NCBI GenBank assembly: GCA_051453625.1
Contig: JBOZIK010000001.1
Coordinates: 256,518,628-256,549,071 of the forward strand
DNA: 30,444 bases
Source of the DNA: Welwitschia mirabilis
Lineage: Eukaryota; Gnetophyta; Gnetopsida; Welwitschiales
Direction of reading: 5' to 3'
This document shows positions 29,991-30,444 of this stretch, piece by piece (the first letter of the stretch is position 1; the number at the start of each line of letters is the position of its first letter). The notes below the pieces were generated by a model that was given only the letters and a program-made list of their open reading frames with translations, made no database searches and was not told the DNA's origin. The position numbers and the translations under genes were made by a program.

Positions 29991-30444
29991 AAATAATGAT
30001 AATACATTTAGTGTAAATCTTACTTATTAATGAAGTGTTTTTATTATTTTAATTATTCATTTTAAATAACAATATATATTTTTGTTTATTAATATACTTA
30101 CTAATCATTAGATTAATTAGTTAGTCTGTTAATACGTTAATATGTATATATCTTATCATTTCATTTTATGTATAGGATGCCATGTGGCATGAAGATGAGA
30201 GATAAGGTTAAGGTAGTAGAAAAGTAATAACACCAACCATATACCTATTCTTAAGGATAAAAGAATGAAAATATAAAAAAAAAATAAGGGTATAAGAAAA
30301 GGATCACCATCAAAGGTAGAAATATTTTTGGCAAAAAGTTCTAGGAATAGACTAAGTAAGAAGGTCAAGAAAGGGAGCTCCAACTATCTTGCAAAGGGCA
30401 TAGTAGCATTTCCCATACTCTAAGGTGTTACCTGCAAATGAAAA
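29991..30444. other. AT-rich end of window, no gene seen
   Basis: Contains tracts of TTAAT and TATATAT and a small palindrome tgccatgtggca at 30178-30189. No frame I can support. Confidence 0.4.

Noticed and set aside
1-30444. Possible CRISPR array, bacterial operon or defence system
   Set aside because: No regular short repeat-spacer structure and no ribosome-binding-site/operon layout. All recognisable content is plant retroelement, CACTA or plant gene fragment.

Overview
The window is an AT-rich block of angiosperm nuclear repeat DNA. It carries plant-type Ty1-copia and Ty3-gypsy retrotransposons that use initiator tRNA-Met primer sites, a CACTA-type DNA transposon end (CACTACAAGAAA), and decayed pieces of plant gene families (SWEET, ABCB, methylesterase, DUF3700). 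No intact protein-coding host gene, tRNA, rRNA or CRISPR array was seen. The species cannot be told from the sequence. Seven N gaps (4038-4130, 5084-5093, 6816-7144, 8727-8826, 21783-22207, 27448-27587, 27890-27924) interrupt the reading.

The layout is nested. The outer layer is a Ty3-gypsy element on the + strand, seen at 1-170 and again from 20516 to about 25900. Its gag frame was split by a Ty1-copia element lying on the - strand: 3' LTR 171-1441, polypurine tract 1442-1453, pol 3366-6228, gag 17850-19218, primer site 19271-19282, 5' LTR 19285-20515, and target duplications gaaat/gaagt at 166-170 and 20516-20520. The copia element also carries an extra ORF between pol and the 3' LTR (about 1982-3060), with an acidic tail and a segment resembling a plant transposon-associated domain. 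Inside the copia protease, a CACTA end begins at 6229, and a second CACTA copy begins at 9245. No matching CACTA 3' end was found.

The 11.6 kb insert (6229 to about 17850) is the most informative part. Both CACTA copies hold the last exon of a SWEET sugar transporter. Further in are fragments of an ABCB transporter (11672-11880), an unrecognised coding-like cluster on the - strand (12154-13156), a methylesterase C-terminal exon (15504-15836) and a DUF3700/aluminium-induced-type protein (17520-17716). This looks like a mosaic of captured or co-inserted host gene pieces, all now broken.

Downstream of the gypsy element are AT repeats, a decayed - strand coding region of unknown family (about 26985-27889), a five-unit degenerate tandem repeat (28081-28489), and a second, independent LTR-like end with a primer site at 29210-29221, followed by a decayed ORF to about 29990. 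The parts do not work together as a pathway. What they record is a series of insertions, followed by C-to-T type decay that turned many Gln/Arg codons into stops.
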